DNA from: Clitoria ternatea
Lineage: Eukaryota > Streptophyta > Magnoliopsida > Fabales > Fabaceae
Assembly (NCBI GenBank): GCA_037962975.1
Contig: CM075670.1
Coordinates: 148,990,501-149,054,500, forward strand
DNA length: 64,000 bases
Direction of reading: 5' to 3'
In this document: one piece after another, positions 44,635 through 57,885 of the stretch
Numbering within the stretch: position 1 is the stretch's first letter
How the letters are laid out: the number at the start of each line of letters is the position of its first letter
Made by a program: the position numbers and the translations under genes
The notes under the pieces: generated by a model
Seen by the model: the letters and a program-made list of their open reading frames with translations, nothing else
Databases searched by the model: none
What the model was told of the DNA's origin: nothing

Positions 44635-47215
44635 AGTTAAATACTGAATGAAATAAACCATTAAGACCTTGATTTCAAAGTGGGAAGATAATTGTTAATT
44701 ATAATCAATTTAATTTAAGGAATAATGACAAATTAATTTAGTTGGTAAAAGATGGCTGCTTGTGATTGGTGAGTCATGTGAGTGGACTTCGATTCATGTT
44801 TTCCCATCCCACTTCCTTCTCTTCGCATGCATATACATATACTCTGTATCACCGTGATATTCATCCTTCCTTACTGCTTCATCTTCTCTTTTCTTCTTCT
44901 TCGTCTTCATCCTCTTTTCTTCCCCTGTTTTTATTCTTCATTTCTGGGGATCACAATGACAGTACTGGAGAAAGGTCATAGCCCCTCCGACTGGTGAAGG
45001 ACGATCACTAAAGCAGAGGAAGAACAACTCCCCATCCCCGAGCCGATTGCAGGGTACGACGGTGCGATGGGGGACTGGACGAGTCAAAAAGGGCGTCAGA
45101 CTAAACGTCGGAGAGCAGAAGAGCTTCTTGAGTTCCTTCGGTAGGTAGGGGGCGCTTGCATGTCAAATGCATGGTCCACGAACGGTACCGGATGAATGTA
45201 CTGCTTTAAGTGTATGCATGTGTCTGTGACGACTGTGTATTATGCATGATTGTTGATCTTGGACTCCATGTGTATGATAGTAGTATCTTGTTAATAGTTA
45301 TACAATAATTGCATGCAATCAAGATGGTGGTAATGTAGTCTGTTGGCCTTTCTGATATAGATGAGTGTAATGCACGGTTCTATTACTATTAATACCGTGA
45401 GACATGAATGTGTGGCTGTTAGTTGATTCGTCCGATGTTATTACTCTGAACTGTTGATTGCTGTGCATGCTGGTGTGATTGACAAGGTAAATATAGGGAC
45501 TATATTGAATCGGTTTCTACCTTGGTGGTTACAAAGGAGGTATCGGTTGAGTAACGATGCTTGCTGGTAAAACGCATAAGTTGCATGTGTAGGAATGGGG
45601 TGACCCATGGAAGGTCAAAAGCCCCGAAGGAATGGCTTCCAGCTACAGACCTTGGCTAGATCCTGTGAGAGCTCGTGGTAGCCGTGGGAGTTAGAGATGA
45701 GTCTCGAGACGTCAATGGGAGGCCGATACCACGCGGGAAGAGCTGATGGACGAGCGGCCAGTAAGGGGGAAACTGTAACTGAAAGTCATTACTTAAGTCG
45801 GATCCGCAGGCATGCATGTAGATATGATGTTGATTAGGATAGTACGCGTGGCATGTGTTGGGTGTTATGAATGAATTCCGAGTGTGCGGATGCATGTGTA
45901 TGTGTGAATAAGGATGAACTTTATGTAGTATGTATGTGAGTGTATGTTATTGATATTATTCTAATTTGCATGGCCTTAGTTTAATCTGAATGCGACCGAG
46001 TGAACGTAAGTGTGCGTACTGACACTGATACCGAGTCATTGACTGTCATTTTATATGTAAAAGCTCACCCCTACTGTGGCTACATTTTTCAGTGAATATC
46101 TCTTGGAATGAAGGATGAAGGAGGAGCTGAGTACAGATTGGAGCATCCGAGCGTTGTTGAATATATGTGTATATGTATATACTGTATATAAGATCTTGTT
46201 AAGCCTTGGCCGGCTCGTATTTTGGTTTTAGTCCCTTACATTAGAACTTGAACCCTCTTGGGTAGAGAGAACATGATGATGCATTTGTAATTATTTAAAT
46301 ACATCCTTATATATATTGTGTGTTTATCCTACGCTATGAGTGGTGTCCGAGTGATAAATATGGGTGTACAGGTATACTTTCCGAGCGTATGAGGTCGGTG
46401 TGACTATGGGTAGAAGAGGAGCTAAGTTGTTGTTGGGGAAAGCGAGATAGGGAGATATTCCGAGTGATAAGGAGTCGGATAGCACCGAGTGAGTGAGGTC
46501 ATATAGCCTGGAGCGGGAATTGGTTTGAATTCTTTAAGTGATATCTGTGAGATTTTCCCGAGTAGAGATTAATCAACGATTTCCGATTGAGAATCCGCCG
46601 AGTGAGAGTTCACCGACTAGGGAACGACGCCTAAGACTCTAAGTGGGCCCATAGTAATAAATTAGTAAGTAGCTAGAGCACCCGAGCACGCCTTGACTTA
46701 GTGGGAAAATCAGAGTAGGAAATATTATGGTCACCGAGTGAAAAGTGAGTGAAATGTCACGAGTGGCGTGATGGGCATGAAAGTTATTCCAAGTGAGAAG
46801 TCTTCATGGATTCTGAGTGAGCGGCTTTGGGGATCATTTTCGGGTTGCCAATATATATATATACATAATCCGATCGAGTGAAGCCACGGAGTGTGATAGG
46901 CTGTCTAGATGAAACTAGTATGTATTAGGGTCAATCCGAGTGAATTAAGAAGTGGACCTTCCCGAGCGAACCATATGCATGAAATCCGAGTGGGGAAAAT
47001 ACTGAGTGGAGTGACAGGATGCCGAGTGTAGTTTCGCTTAAGCGCTTCCCCTTTCGCTGTGCATTTGCCCATTTCCCTTGTCTTTTTCCCCTCCTTTTTC
47101 CTTGTTGCGCCCGGTTTTTGTTATTCGAGCAGATTATGTACGGTTTATTAACTTTAGAATTTGGAAAAATTTCCCTGTTGGTTTAATTTATTTAATTAAA
47201 AATTAGGGTGTTACA
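44616..47215 (+). repeat. 3' LTR of chromovirus 2 (2600 bp)
   Basis: Matches 37255-39860 throughout and ends TGTTACA, followed by AAGAT. Small frames (44766-44997 and 45656-45895) mirror those in the 5' LTR and are not genes. Confidence 0.95.
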
Positions 47216-50200
47216 AAGATGACCAAACAATGACAGGGGGTTTTGAAATTATTTCAAAAAAACAGGGAGTCGCCACCAATATTTATTTTTAGGAAAAATA
47301 TTAGAAAAACCTCTTTGAAAGCACTGGTTATGAGATTCCATTTGGTTCGAGAGTCGGTTACGAGTGGGGAAGGTATTAGCACCCCCACAACGTCTATTTT
47401 AAAAATAGTACCAAAATTATTCAAATGCATTCTTATTTATGATTTAATTTATTATATCATCCCAAAAGATCAAAACTAAATAAAAGCATGAATTCTAGAA
47501 AAAAGTTTAATAAAAATCACATGAGAATTCTAAGGGGAACAAAACCAAAATCTATAAAATAAACGAAGTAAAATATTTTTTTTTAAAAAAAGAAAGGGTA
47601 ATCAAATTAACAAAGGCCATTTAATAATTTTTTTTGAGATTAATAGAGTGTCTTACTCCAATTAATCTTATTTTTCTAAAAGGAAAGGAAAATATATTTT
47701 TTTTAAAAAAATACATTCAATTTTGTTTGAGATTAATAGAATGTCTTAGTCCAATTAATCTTTTTTTTGTTTTATTTTTTTATAGAAAAATGAATATAAC
47801 TTTCAAAATTAATTATAACTAGAAACTATTTTCATAAAATAGAAAAAGGTAAGACAATAAAGAAAACATTTTTTATTTAGACATAATTTTAAAATAGCAT
47901 AAAAATAGAAAATAAATAAAATGAGAACATAAACAATCACATTTTATTAAATTTAGTACAAATTGATTCTTTTGAAAATAAATAAACGTCTTAAAAGAAA
48001 ATTACGCTCTAACTATATGGTAAATGAAATATCCAGAAAAAGAAACAGAATTTTAGACCACTAATTCCATGTAATAGGATTGGTATTCCAGATGATAAAA
48101 TTAAGATAGCAATTATTCACAATAAAATTTAAATTCATGCAAAATTAAAACACATACCAACGATTCAAACGATAACTCTAAATAGTAAGCGGAAACAAAA
48201 ACTTAAATAGAAACAGAATAACGATTTAAACATACATCTATGATATCCCACCACAAACCAATCACTATAACAACAAGAAACAACAGAAACGAGAGAGAAT
48301 TCAACACAACAATAATAATTTGATTTTTATTAAACACTCTATTTTTTAAAATAAACACTGGTTCCACTGAAAATAAAAACAACACTCTTGTTACAAATTG
48401 GGCCATTGTTTTAAGCTTTGTATCACCTCACCTTCTATTTTAACTGCACTATTTTTCTTTGTTGTTCCTACTGTATTATGCTTACTATACTTTGCTGTTG
48501 TTGTATTGTTGTTGCTGCTGTTGTGATTTTTACGGTAAAAATTCAGAATTACCTCCCAAAACTCAGGAGTAATGCGATGGCCTCTTCTCTAGAGAACCCC
48601 TTTGAGCCAACCCCCTTTTCTTCTATATAGAGGGGTATTTATAGAGTTTGTTTCATACCCCCTTGCTGTATAAAATCCCCCAAAAATGGAAGCTCCACTT
48701 ATTTCTTTTAATGGAAGATAAGGAGGATGATCCCACTTGCTTCCCTTTTGTGCTGGAAAAATTCCTTTTTATCATGTCGTATGGTCTTCCACCTTCAAAG
48801 AGAGTATGGCCAGGAGGGACAAAAGGGAATAGTGCTCCATTATTCATCATCTTATTGAGTTAATGGAAAAATGAGAAGGATGATATTCTTTTTGAGTAGT
48901 TTTTCAAGTTGGAGTCCACTCTCTGCTGCTTTATAATGCTTCCACCAAAACACTTCACACTCTCTACTTCTAGTTCTTTTTTCATTCACCAGAAAAATCA
49001 GCCCCCTCCTCCTCACGTTGGCTTTTGTTATTTCCCTCTTAAAGGAAATATATTTTATTGCTCCACCTATGCTCTTTGTTTAATCTTTTCTTCACTTCTC
49101 TTTCTCTATTGCAGCGGAAATTATTCAAGACATAAAGTGGAATCTTTCATTAAAATATATCATCAAGACTTTAAATGCCATGGTCTTGCTCTTCACGTGA
49201 CAAACCAAAGAGCATGGGCTTATTATTTAAATGATGAAATGGAGCAGTTTCCTTGTCTTTGGCTGTGGGAATCATGGCTTAGTGGAGCATGTACACTTGA
49301 TTAAAATATAGCATTATCAAGGCTTATTATTTGCATTACAAATGTATTATTATGGGAGCTTGTGACCGCGAGTGTTCAACCAATGCATATACACTCCAAA
49401 ATTTAATTCCAATGAAACTCCACATGGAGCCTACTTGTATATTTAATAAGAACTTTGGCCATTTCTTCTTTTTTCCTTGCCAAAACCGTGACGCTTCTCC
49501 TTGTGAAGGGTTCCATGATGTTTTTGGCAATTAAAAAATTTCCTTGCTTGTCCAAATTCATGTCAAACACATAGCTCTTAGGGATAGCCATTTAATTAAA
49601 TTAATTACTATAGTGGGAAGCCTTGGTGGGATCCATGCTCTTGAAATTTCAATATTTTCCTTGCATATACACCTTAGTTTCATGTGAGGAACAAGGAGCT
49701 GCACTTGTTTTGTGTTTAATTTTGACTTGGTCAAAATTGGTAGGCTTGATCAATAAATGGGTTTTGCATTTGTTAATCATTAACTTTCCTTCGTGGGGTC
49801 CATTCTCTTGAAATTTCAACATTTTCTTCTGCATATGTATCTTGATTTCACGTGAACAAGGGGCTGAATTAGCATTCGTTTTCTTTAGAATTTGTTTAAT
49901 TTTGACTTGGTTAAAATTGGCTGGCTTAGGTGAAAATTTTGTTGTGAATTGGAAAGCCTTTGCCATGACCATGATTTTGGTGGTGGGGCCCTGCACTTGT
50001 AATGTTTTTCCATTACAAATTTCACTAAATTCATGTGAATACCAAGGAGGGGCTGCACCTTAGACTCTACTTTTATCTTATCACACATGAAAATGTGAAG
50101 AAAATGAGATAAATCCCTTGGACCTTTATCAATTGGTCACATTGGCATATTGCTCTATTGGTTATGATAATTTGTGACACCATTAGAGTCTCATAATTAA

Positions 50201-51454
50201 ATTAAATTTAATACATAAGATATTAAAATTCAAATGCAGAATTTTAATTCACCTAAGTGCATTAAATTTCATAAATTTTTAAAACCAAGAAAAAGGATTT
50301 ATTCAAAATGCCAATTCTATTTATTTGGGCAATTTAACTTTCAGTGTCAAGATAGGACGATACACTCTCACAAATTTCACTTAAGGTATTTCTAGATCGT
50401 CAACCGCTCAAATCACCATAACCAAAATATTATCGGGAGTTTGGTAATTAATCGTTAACATAATTGGTTTGATAGGAGGCATATCATAGTTAAGAGGTTT
50501 TCCATGGGGTTTCATTATGTACTGTTTAGGTATGGGGTTTGGAGGAATGAGGGATATAAAAATGGTTTAAATAGTATTGAGTAGTTTAATCATTGTTAGA
50601 AATTTAGAAATTAAACAGAGCTCAATTTGTTTGAATTGATTTGTTGGGGTAGAATATTCTTTTATTTTCATTGATTTTTGTAACACAACTACCTCAAGCT
50701 TTTAGTTAACTGCTCTGTTTAAACTTTGAAATTAAATCACTAACAGACTTTTTCAAAGGAGTTTTAACTTTGGACTCAATAGGGGTAACTAAGGGTCGGT
50801 ACATTGGACGAAGTTCTAAGGTTTGGGAATGAGGCCTAATTATGCCTTCACCATCTTGTATCATGCCATCAAAACTATTTTAAACCGGTTAAGAAACAAG
50901 CTCCAGAATATTAATGATTATGGGATCCACTCAATTAAGAAAATATGGGTATTGAATTTGTTTGATGAATTATTCTTTAGGCTCAAGCCTCACTATAGGA
51001 AGCCTTTTTACTGAAAATTTAAATCGCATGAGGTTTGCTTTGGCATTTGAAAAATTGAATCCTTCTGCATCTTGGTATTTTGGGTCGGACAAAAAGAGGT
51101 GTTCACAGCTGCCCCTCTTTACTTTTTTTCCATGAGAAAACATAAAGTTGCTTCATGTTTTTGAAGTGGAAATGAAGTAAAGACGTGAACACTATTTCCA
51201 AAGTCATGCCAACTTTTAGTAACCAGGAGAGCAAATATTGTTCTCTTTAGCCATTGAGGAAAACCAACAGTAGTGCCAATTTTGATGACTTGGAGAATTA
51301 AGCAAGGTGTCAACTTTGATGACAGTGGAGATGACAATCTGGGAAATACAATAGGAGTGCCAGCTTCGGCATTTCAGGAAAATGATATCTTCATCTGGTG
51401 ATAATGAAATAGTGGTGATAACTTGGGAAATACAAACAAGAGCGCCAGCTTCGG
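47216..51454. repeat. Older LTR-like sequence (right part), no gene
   Basis: Resumes from 37254. Includes GGGAGTCGCCACCAATATTT and GGGAAGGTATTAGCACCCCC (47260-47395), phrases I recall from legume LTRs. Degenerate direct repeats with CTCTTGAAATTTCAAYATTT and TTTAATTTTGACTTGGTYAA lie at about 49626-49747 and 49794-49927, with a weaker third at 49982-50059. A possible TATA phrase CTATATAGAGGGG is at 48624. CACAGCTGCCCCTCTTTACT near 51105 resembles an Ogre-type LTR end, followed by repeats containing GTGCCAGCTTCGG. Short frames on both strands look random. Confidence 0.4.
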
Positions 51455-52409
51455 TGTAACGTCCCGAATTTTAACAAAAATAAAATTATTAGATAATAAT
51501 GATTGATTAATTATGGTCCAATAATTATGAGAAATTTTATTAGACATTAGAGGTGAATTATCGGTAAATTGAGAATTACCGGAACTGGGTGATTTAACAA
51601 ATGATATAGGACCCACTTGGTCAAATTAAATAATTGATAGGTCTAGAATGTTTAGAAAATTATTGTGGTTATGGTGATATAGCTAAAATAATTTTTAGCG
51701 TTAAGGAAATAATTAATTGGACTCGACATATGTTAATTAAACGGGGAAATTACGAACCAAATGGAATTAAAAGAAAACTAAAAAAATTCCACTTTCTCTT
51801 CTCTAATTCAGCCGTCTACTTCCTCTCTCTTTTATGCCACTTTTCATGCTATTACCTAATGGATATAGGGTTCTAAGACACAATGGACAATGTCTAAAAT
51901 TTATACATTTCTCACTCTTCTCCCTCATTCTTCTTCTTCTTCTTCTTCTTCTTCTTCTTCTTCTTCTTCTTCTTCTTCTTCTTCTTCTTCTTCTTCTTCT
52001 TCTTCTTCTTCTTCTTCTTCTTCTTCTTCTTCTTCTTCTTCTTCTTTTTCTCCATCAAAACATCCATCATTATACCCATTTTCATTTTTAGCAAAAATCA
52101 AAACTAAGTTAGGATTTATGGAGCACTTATAGGGCATGGAAGCTTGCATGGATCATATTCAAAGATCATTTTCCTAAGCTTGGGATTGGAGGTAATATTT
52201 CTAACTCCTTTTGCCCATTGATAAATTTTAATGATGCCTAAGCTTGAAAGATTGGTGTTGGGTTTTGTGGGTGTTAAAGAAAATGATGAAAACCCTAGGT
52301 TTGAACAATGGATATATGATCTTTGAATATGGCTTGATGTTATGTGATGAGGATGGTTATGGTTTGTATATGGGTTTTACAATGGGATGAAGTTATTGAT
52401 TTAGTATTA
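51455..52409 (+). repeat. Start of a further LTR with (TTC)n leader
   Basis: TGTAACGTCCCGAATTTTAA begins here, the same kind of start as the two Tekay-like LTRs. A CT-rich leader expanded to (TTC)n is followed by GGAG|GTAATATTT near 52192, a donor-like site in the same relative place. The LTR probably continues into the duplicated unit below; its other end is not identified. Confidence 0.55.
51930..52045. repeat. (TTC)n microsatellite
   Basis: About 38 almost pure TTC/CTT units. The poly-Ser, poly-Leu, poly-Lys and poly-Glu frames over it are artefacts. Confidence 0.95.
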
Positions 52410-52842
52410 TGATGGAAAACCTTAATTGTGGTGATTTGGGGATTTTAGCTAAATTGATGGCTTTAATGATTTGGATGCCTTAGAATGATTTTATATGGGG
52501 AATGAATGTTTAAAGCATTGGTGTTGATCTTTAAAGTTCTAACCTTGGAAGTTTAAAAGAAATGTGTATATGAAAAGGTATATGATTAAAAGAGTTGATT
52601 CCCTTGAGTGTTGATATTTATGATGATGATAATAATGGTTGAAAACCATTGATAGTGGATAAAGGAGATGGATACTTGATTTGATGAAGTCTTAGGCCTT
52701 GATATATGCCATTTAGAAATTGTTAACTAGTGATGGTCTTAGATGGAGTCAAGAGGCTTATAATAGATTTGAATGAATTGTGGTGATGATTGGATGTATT
52801 ATGGATGAAGGATATGATCTTGTTGTTATTGGGTGTGGTTAG

Positions 52843-53708
52843 TGTGACGTCCTACGTCAACTTATATTTATTTCTACCTGTTTAATTAATTTCACAATAA
52901 ATTTTTCTTGATTAATTAATTTAATTATAGCTTAATTCAAAATAATATTTATTTTCATTAAACAGGTTCAAAATAGTAATTATATGGCATCACAAAACTT
53001 TAAAACCCAATTAAGTTTGAAAGAAATCAAAAACCTGAAACAGGGGCTTGACGCTGCATGCTAACCCCACGCGCAGCGTCAGCCTTACCCTGTGCAGCGC
53101 CAGCCTCACCCATAGCGTGGGCATGACAGTAACAGCAACAGGTGCTGATACACTTTTTGGGCCAAACAGCCAACTTCTAACCTACCCAATTGGCACGTTT
53201 TAGGTTCGATTGCCATAAAACTTCACAGGCCACATGTTTTCCCCATTCTAAAACTGTTAGCGCCATCCGTTTGCCAAAATTCCAACATATGCACAAGTTA
53301 TGCGCGAAATGCAGTTGAAACCATCTTGGTACAAAACCCTTGCACCAAATACCCTAAATGGGTTCCAAATGGCCTAAGGCCAATACACGCAACTTCTAAA
53401 TATCCTAAGGAACCTATTGATGCATTCCGGGCGTCCCAAAACCCGCTGGATTTCCGATTCACCTATCTAGTTCCTTATATTCTTAAAATCAACTATATGC
53501 ATGAGTTGCTAAATTAATCCTATTCACCAACCAACATCAATCATATAGCACACACATCAATCATGCATCAATACAACACCTGCCCATAGTATTCAACATT
53601 CACACGTCATTGGCTCTGTGCCATAAATTCATAATAATCTATGCATTAACCAACAACATCCCTAACTCACCCAGATCATCATCATATCACACATTCCATT
53701 CTCATTCT

Positions 53709-53763
<55 letters not shown>

Positions 53764-56641
53764 CACAAACCTGCCCATATCACACAATGGCTCAGTGCCA
53801 CATGATGCACAACATAAACTAATACCACACAACATCATTACCCATCCTCATCAATAAAGTAATATAATTCAATATCTTACAAATCGACACACAAGTACAT
53901 AACTATATAAATATATTTCTTCCCTTGCTGCCCTGGCCTTATTTAGCTCTCGCCTCCACAGTGTGCATCTATACCTACAAATAGTCACTAAAACCATAAT
54001 ACAGGGGGTGAGTGATTGGAATTATAATTAATACAGAAATAAACATCAAAACTGGAAGAGGATAATCTTATAACTACATTCTATTTTTATCAATAGTGTT
54101 CCTTGCTACCTTTTCATTACCACACTTTCCTTACACATAAATCAACATATTGTTTAGCCTCAAGCTCCTATGTTCATTCTCATCCGATAACCATCATCAC
54201 ACATTATATAGATTCTAATAGCTTAATCATCATATAATATTATAATTGTCATCATAAACATATAAATAAGCCAAGAAGTGTAAAACACAACTAACTCTCA
54301 CATAGATAACATGATGCCTAGTATCCGAATACTAAAGGACTGCCCTTCAGCTGGGAGTCCAACTTGACATCCTGTGAACCCAACTTAGTTCACTGAGCCC
54401 GACTTGGCTCTCCACCTCAACCACTGGGTCCGACTTGACCACTGGGTAGCTCAACTAGGCACAAAGACCACGGGAGCTAGAAAACGAGAAGTATATATAC
54501 CATTGGCCATCCCATACCACATAATCACATATCATATATCATACATCATGGCATACCATTACAAGCATCATATGCAACTGTCAGAAACTGACATGTGCTC
54601 ACAACATAGGGCGACCGAGTTGTCAAGCCCATCAATATAATGCCATCTCACATAATCAATCATATAGCATAAACATATAATCCCTTCACTAGAAGCCTGT
54701 CAGGAGCCGCTCCTTGCTCGTGCAACGCACCGACGGCCACTCCCTGCCCTTAACAGTATCCAGGGTCCTTAACAGTATCCAGGGTATCTCATACATATGT
54801 AGCTCAATATAATCAAAACATTATCAATCGCATGCACAAATGTTAGAAACTGACATGTGATCACCACTCGGGCGGTCTACTTATTAAGCCCATCAACACA
54901 AGCCATGTTATACTTTTTCTTAGTCACAATTTTATTACTCTTATCATGTTACGCCTCACTAAAACAATACACACCATGCCACATATAGCAGGTGTTTATC
55001 ATAATTGATACTCATAAATTATCTTATCACACATACAATACAATAACCCATTATCTCAATTATCGAATATTCCACATCATACAACACACATCACATGTTC
55101 AACATACATATCATTGCAATCATCAATTTAACATAGGAAACCACATTGTTCATTTCCATCGATCTTTACATGATTCTAATAATATTAATCATCAAAATAA
55201 ACTATCATTATCTTTAACTTACCGACACATTACCTTATTTTACCAACACATTACCTTATTAGTTTGTCCTTGGCTCACTATACCAGGGTCATTCTCATGC
55301 TTTAACTCAACAATATATATATATATATACATATTTCTACATGGATGATTATCAATCATAGTGATACTCATTATTCTCACACCCAAACATATGCATATAC
55401 ATATGCATATCATCCTATTTTATCATGACTTTTCATAAAGTTATTCATTTTGGTTTTTAACTTTAGTCACATAATCCTTATATTATTCTACTATCATTCA
55501 CGCATCTATACTACAACTTATCAGTCTCCCCCACTCACTTACCTCACTTTCTAGTTCATAAACTACCATATACATAGTTCACAATTTACATATTTTATAT
55601 AAGCTATTCTAAAAGTTCCCTAATCATCATATATCAACATGTTCAATTTCTTATTCATTTATTCGTTGATCCCTTGCTTATTATTCTCTAATTCTTCATT
55701 GATAAATTCCTAATTTAATTTCTCATCTTAATTAATTTAGAATAATTATAAGAAGTTATGATATACCCATCTTCCATACGTCAAGCACATAAATTTAATT
55801 TCTTTATTAATCTTAACCCAACACACCCCCTTACCTCAATTCCGAGCTTTTCAAAGCTTCCAATCAATCGCCGGGTTCCTCCAAAGTCTATCAAATCTCT
55901 AAGATTTAATTCAAAGAAGCTTCCATAAATATTATAATTACTAAAACTATAATCTATAACCTTAAAATAGCTCTGAACCTCAATCTTAAGTTATCGAAGC
56001 TTACCATGTCTAATTTCGATCATTGTTTTCGAGACCTTCCGCATCAAACGACCTTCCAATCCTTAAACCCGAACCTACAAGTGTCAAAATACAAAACCCC
56101 TTAGTTTTTCATCATAACCATCGATCCAAGGACAATAATTAAATTCTTATGATTGCGAAACACAAATCATGGCTTCCCATTAGCATGCATGGTTCGGTTC
56201 CAAAGAGGGAAAGGAGAAGGAGAAGAAGAAACTTGAAATTAGGAGTTCCATGTGGCTTACCTTGTTTCCTCAATGCCATTACCATGATTAATTGGAAATC
56301 CCACCAACGGTCCTCCATGAATTGAGCCTCTAGGGTTTAAAGCAAAAGGGAAAGGAGAAGAAGAAAGTTTTAGCATACCTCAGGTCTGTCTCAGTTTCAA
56401 CTTTTAATTCTGACTCGTGATGCTGACGTTACGCGTCACACTCACGCTACACATCAACTCATTAATCCACACCAGACGCTACGCGTCTCAGCCACACTAC
56501 GCGTCAGGGCCCCTGATTCTATTTTCCTTAAAATTTCATTCAAATTCCATTCCCATTTCCTTTCTTCCTTTATTATTATTATCTTAAACCCAAAACACAT
56601 TTTTATTTATTTTTCCTTTATTTAACATTAGGGATGTTACA
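52843..56641 (-). mobile_element. Solo LTR (3799 bp) of a Tekay-like element
   Basis: Reading on the minus strand from TGTAACATCCC (56641) to GACGTCACA (52843), flanked by perfect GTTAG duplications (52838-52842 and 56642-56646). No internal region or second LTR is present. It shares the 54312-54515 block with chromovirus 1's LTR (9948-10145). A CT-rich leader and CAAG|GTAAGC donor-like site lie at 56260. It holds (AC)n at 53711-53748 and GC-rich repeats with ACGCGT words (56400-56510) and GCAGCGTCAGCC-type words (53050-53130). Confidence 0.9.
53711..53762. repeat. (AC)n(AT)n microsatellite
   Basis: About 19 AC units followed by about 7 AT units, inside the solo LTR. Confidence 0.95.
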
Positions 56642-57369
56642 GTTAGCCCTTTTGAAACCTAGAGAATCTTGGCTTTAGGAATGAAATTCCCAAAGCCTAA
56701 CATAAGCGTATGAATTGGAGTTTAGACAAGTCTAGGACTTGATAATGAGTTTTAAGAGATGATGCCTTATGATGGCTTATTAATGGCATGTATATATATT
56801 TTTGTTGATAGGATTGTGTTCCAGACGATGATGCGGAATAATCGAAGCGTTTGCGTTGCAGTTCTTCTCTCGAGGTAAGAGAGGAGTTTGCATTTCAAAT
56901 TGCATGAGTGAATAATTGTTGAATTATGTATATGTATGAACTCATACATTGCCATGCCATGAATGTGTTAAATGTAGAATTGATGATGTGATGAATGATA
57001 GCTTGGCCTTTATTGAATGTTAAGAAAATGTATACATATATGAGATGGTGATAAGTGTTGGGTTGTCCCTTTGTTGGACATGAATTATTTGTCAATGAAA
57101 ATCTATGAATAGATAAATCACTTGTGTTGTGAAGTAGTAGTTATAATAATTATGCACAATGATATGTGTGGCTGTGATGAAAATTTGTGTTAAAACCCTC
57201 ATATGTAGTTAAATGAATTAGAGTTAAAGATGAAGAGGTATGGCTTGTTGAATCAAGCTTAATGGCATGGTTTAACATAGGTAGGATGTTAATTTAGTCC
57301 AACTTTACATAAGATGGATAGTGACATGCAAAGTGGAGAGAAAAACTTAAGTTTTGGGCCTGTACTAAC

Positions 57370-57885
57370 GATCTCACTCAAGCGAGAGTCCCCTGTATCA
57401 GAGGGGTGGCTTCTGGCCTAATATCACTTAAGTGAGAAGGTGTCTCGCTTAAGCGAGACGCGTGTGCAATAGGGGGTACGCTACTAGATGAATCTCGCTC
57501 AAGCATGCGTGGCCGCGCTTGAGCGAGCGAGATAGAAAAATGGTTGTAGATGAATCTCGCTTAAGTGAGTGATGAAGCATGTGGAGTCTCGCTCAAGCGA
57601 GTGAGCTGGGGATCGATTCTGGAGTATTTTCGCCCGAGCGAGTAGCTAGCCTTGGGGAGCCTCGCTCAAGCGAACGAGTGAGGGGTTAGATACTAGAGTA
57701 TTTCTGCCCAAGCAAGGGTGCCTCGCCCAGGCGAAAGGGGCTGCGATATGAGGATCTCGCCCAAGCGAGAGTGGCCTGCTCAAGCGAGATCGGGGCCTGA
57801 TGCTTAAAACTCTTCTCGCTCAAAGGAAAATTAGGCGTGCTCAAGCGACCATCTCAATCTCAAGCGAGTAGGGCCTCACTCAAGC
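57370..57885. repeat. Array of about 17 CTCGCTCAAGCGAG-type palindromes, copy 1
   Basis: Variants include CTCGCTTAAGCGAG, ATCACTTAAGTGAGA, CTCGCTCAAGCGAG, CTCGCCCAAGCGAG and TCGCCCGAGCGAG, spaced irregularly by 10-40 bp over 515 bp. The two half-sites often vary together (for example CACTTAAGTG), which keeps the palindrome. Confidence 0.85.

Noticed and set aside
51834..52149. Long frames on both strands encoding poly-Leu, poly-Ser, poly-Lys or poly-Glu
   Set aside because: They only translate the (TTC)n microsatellite.
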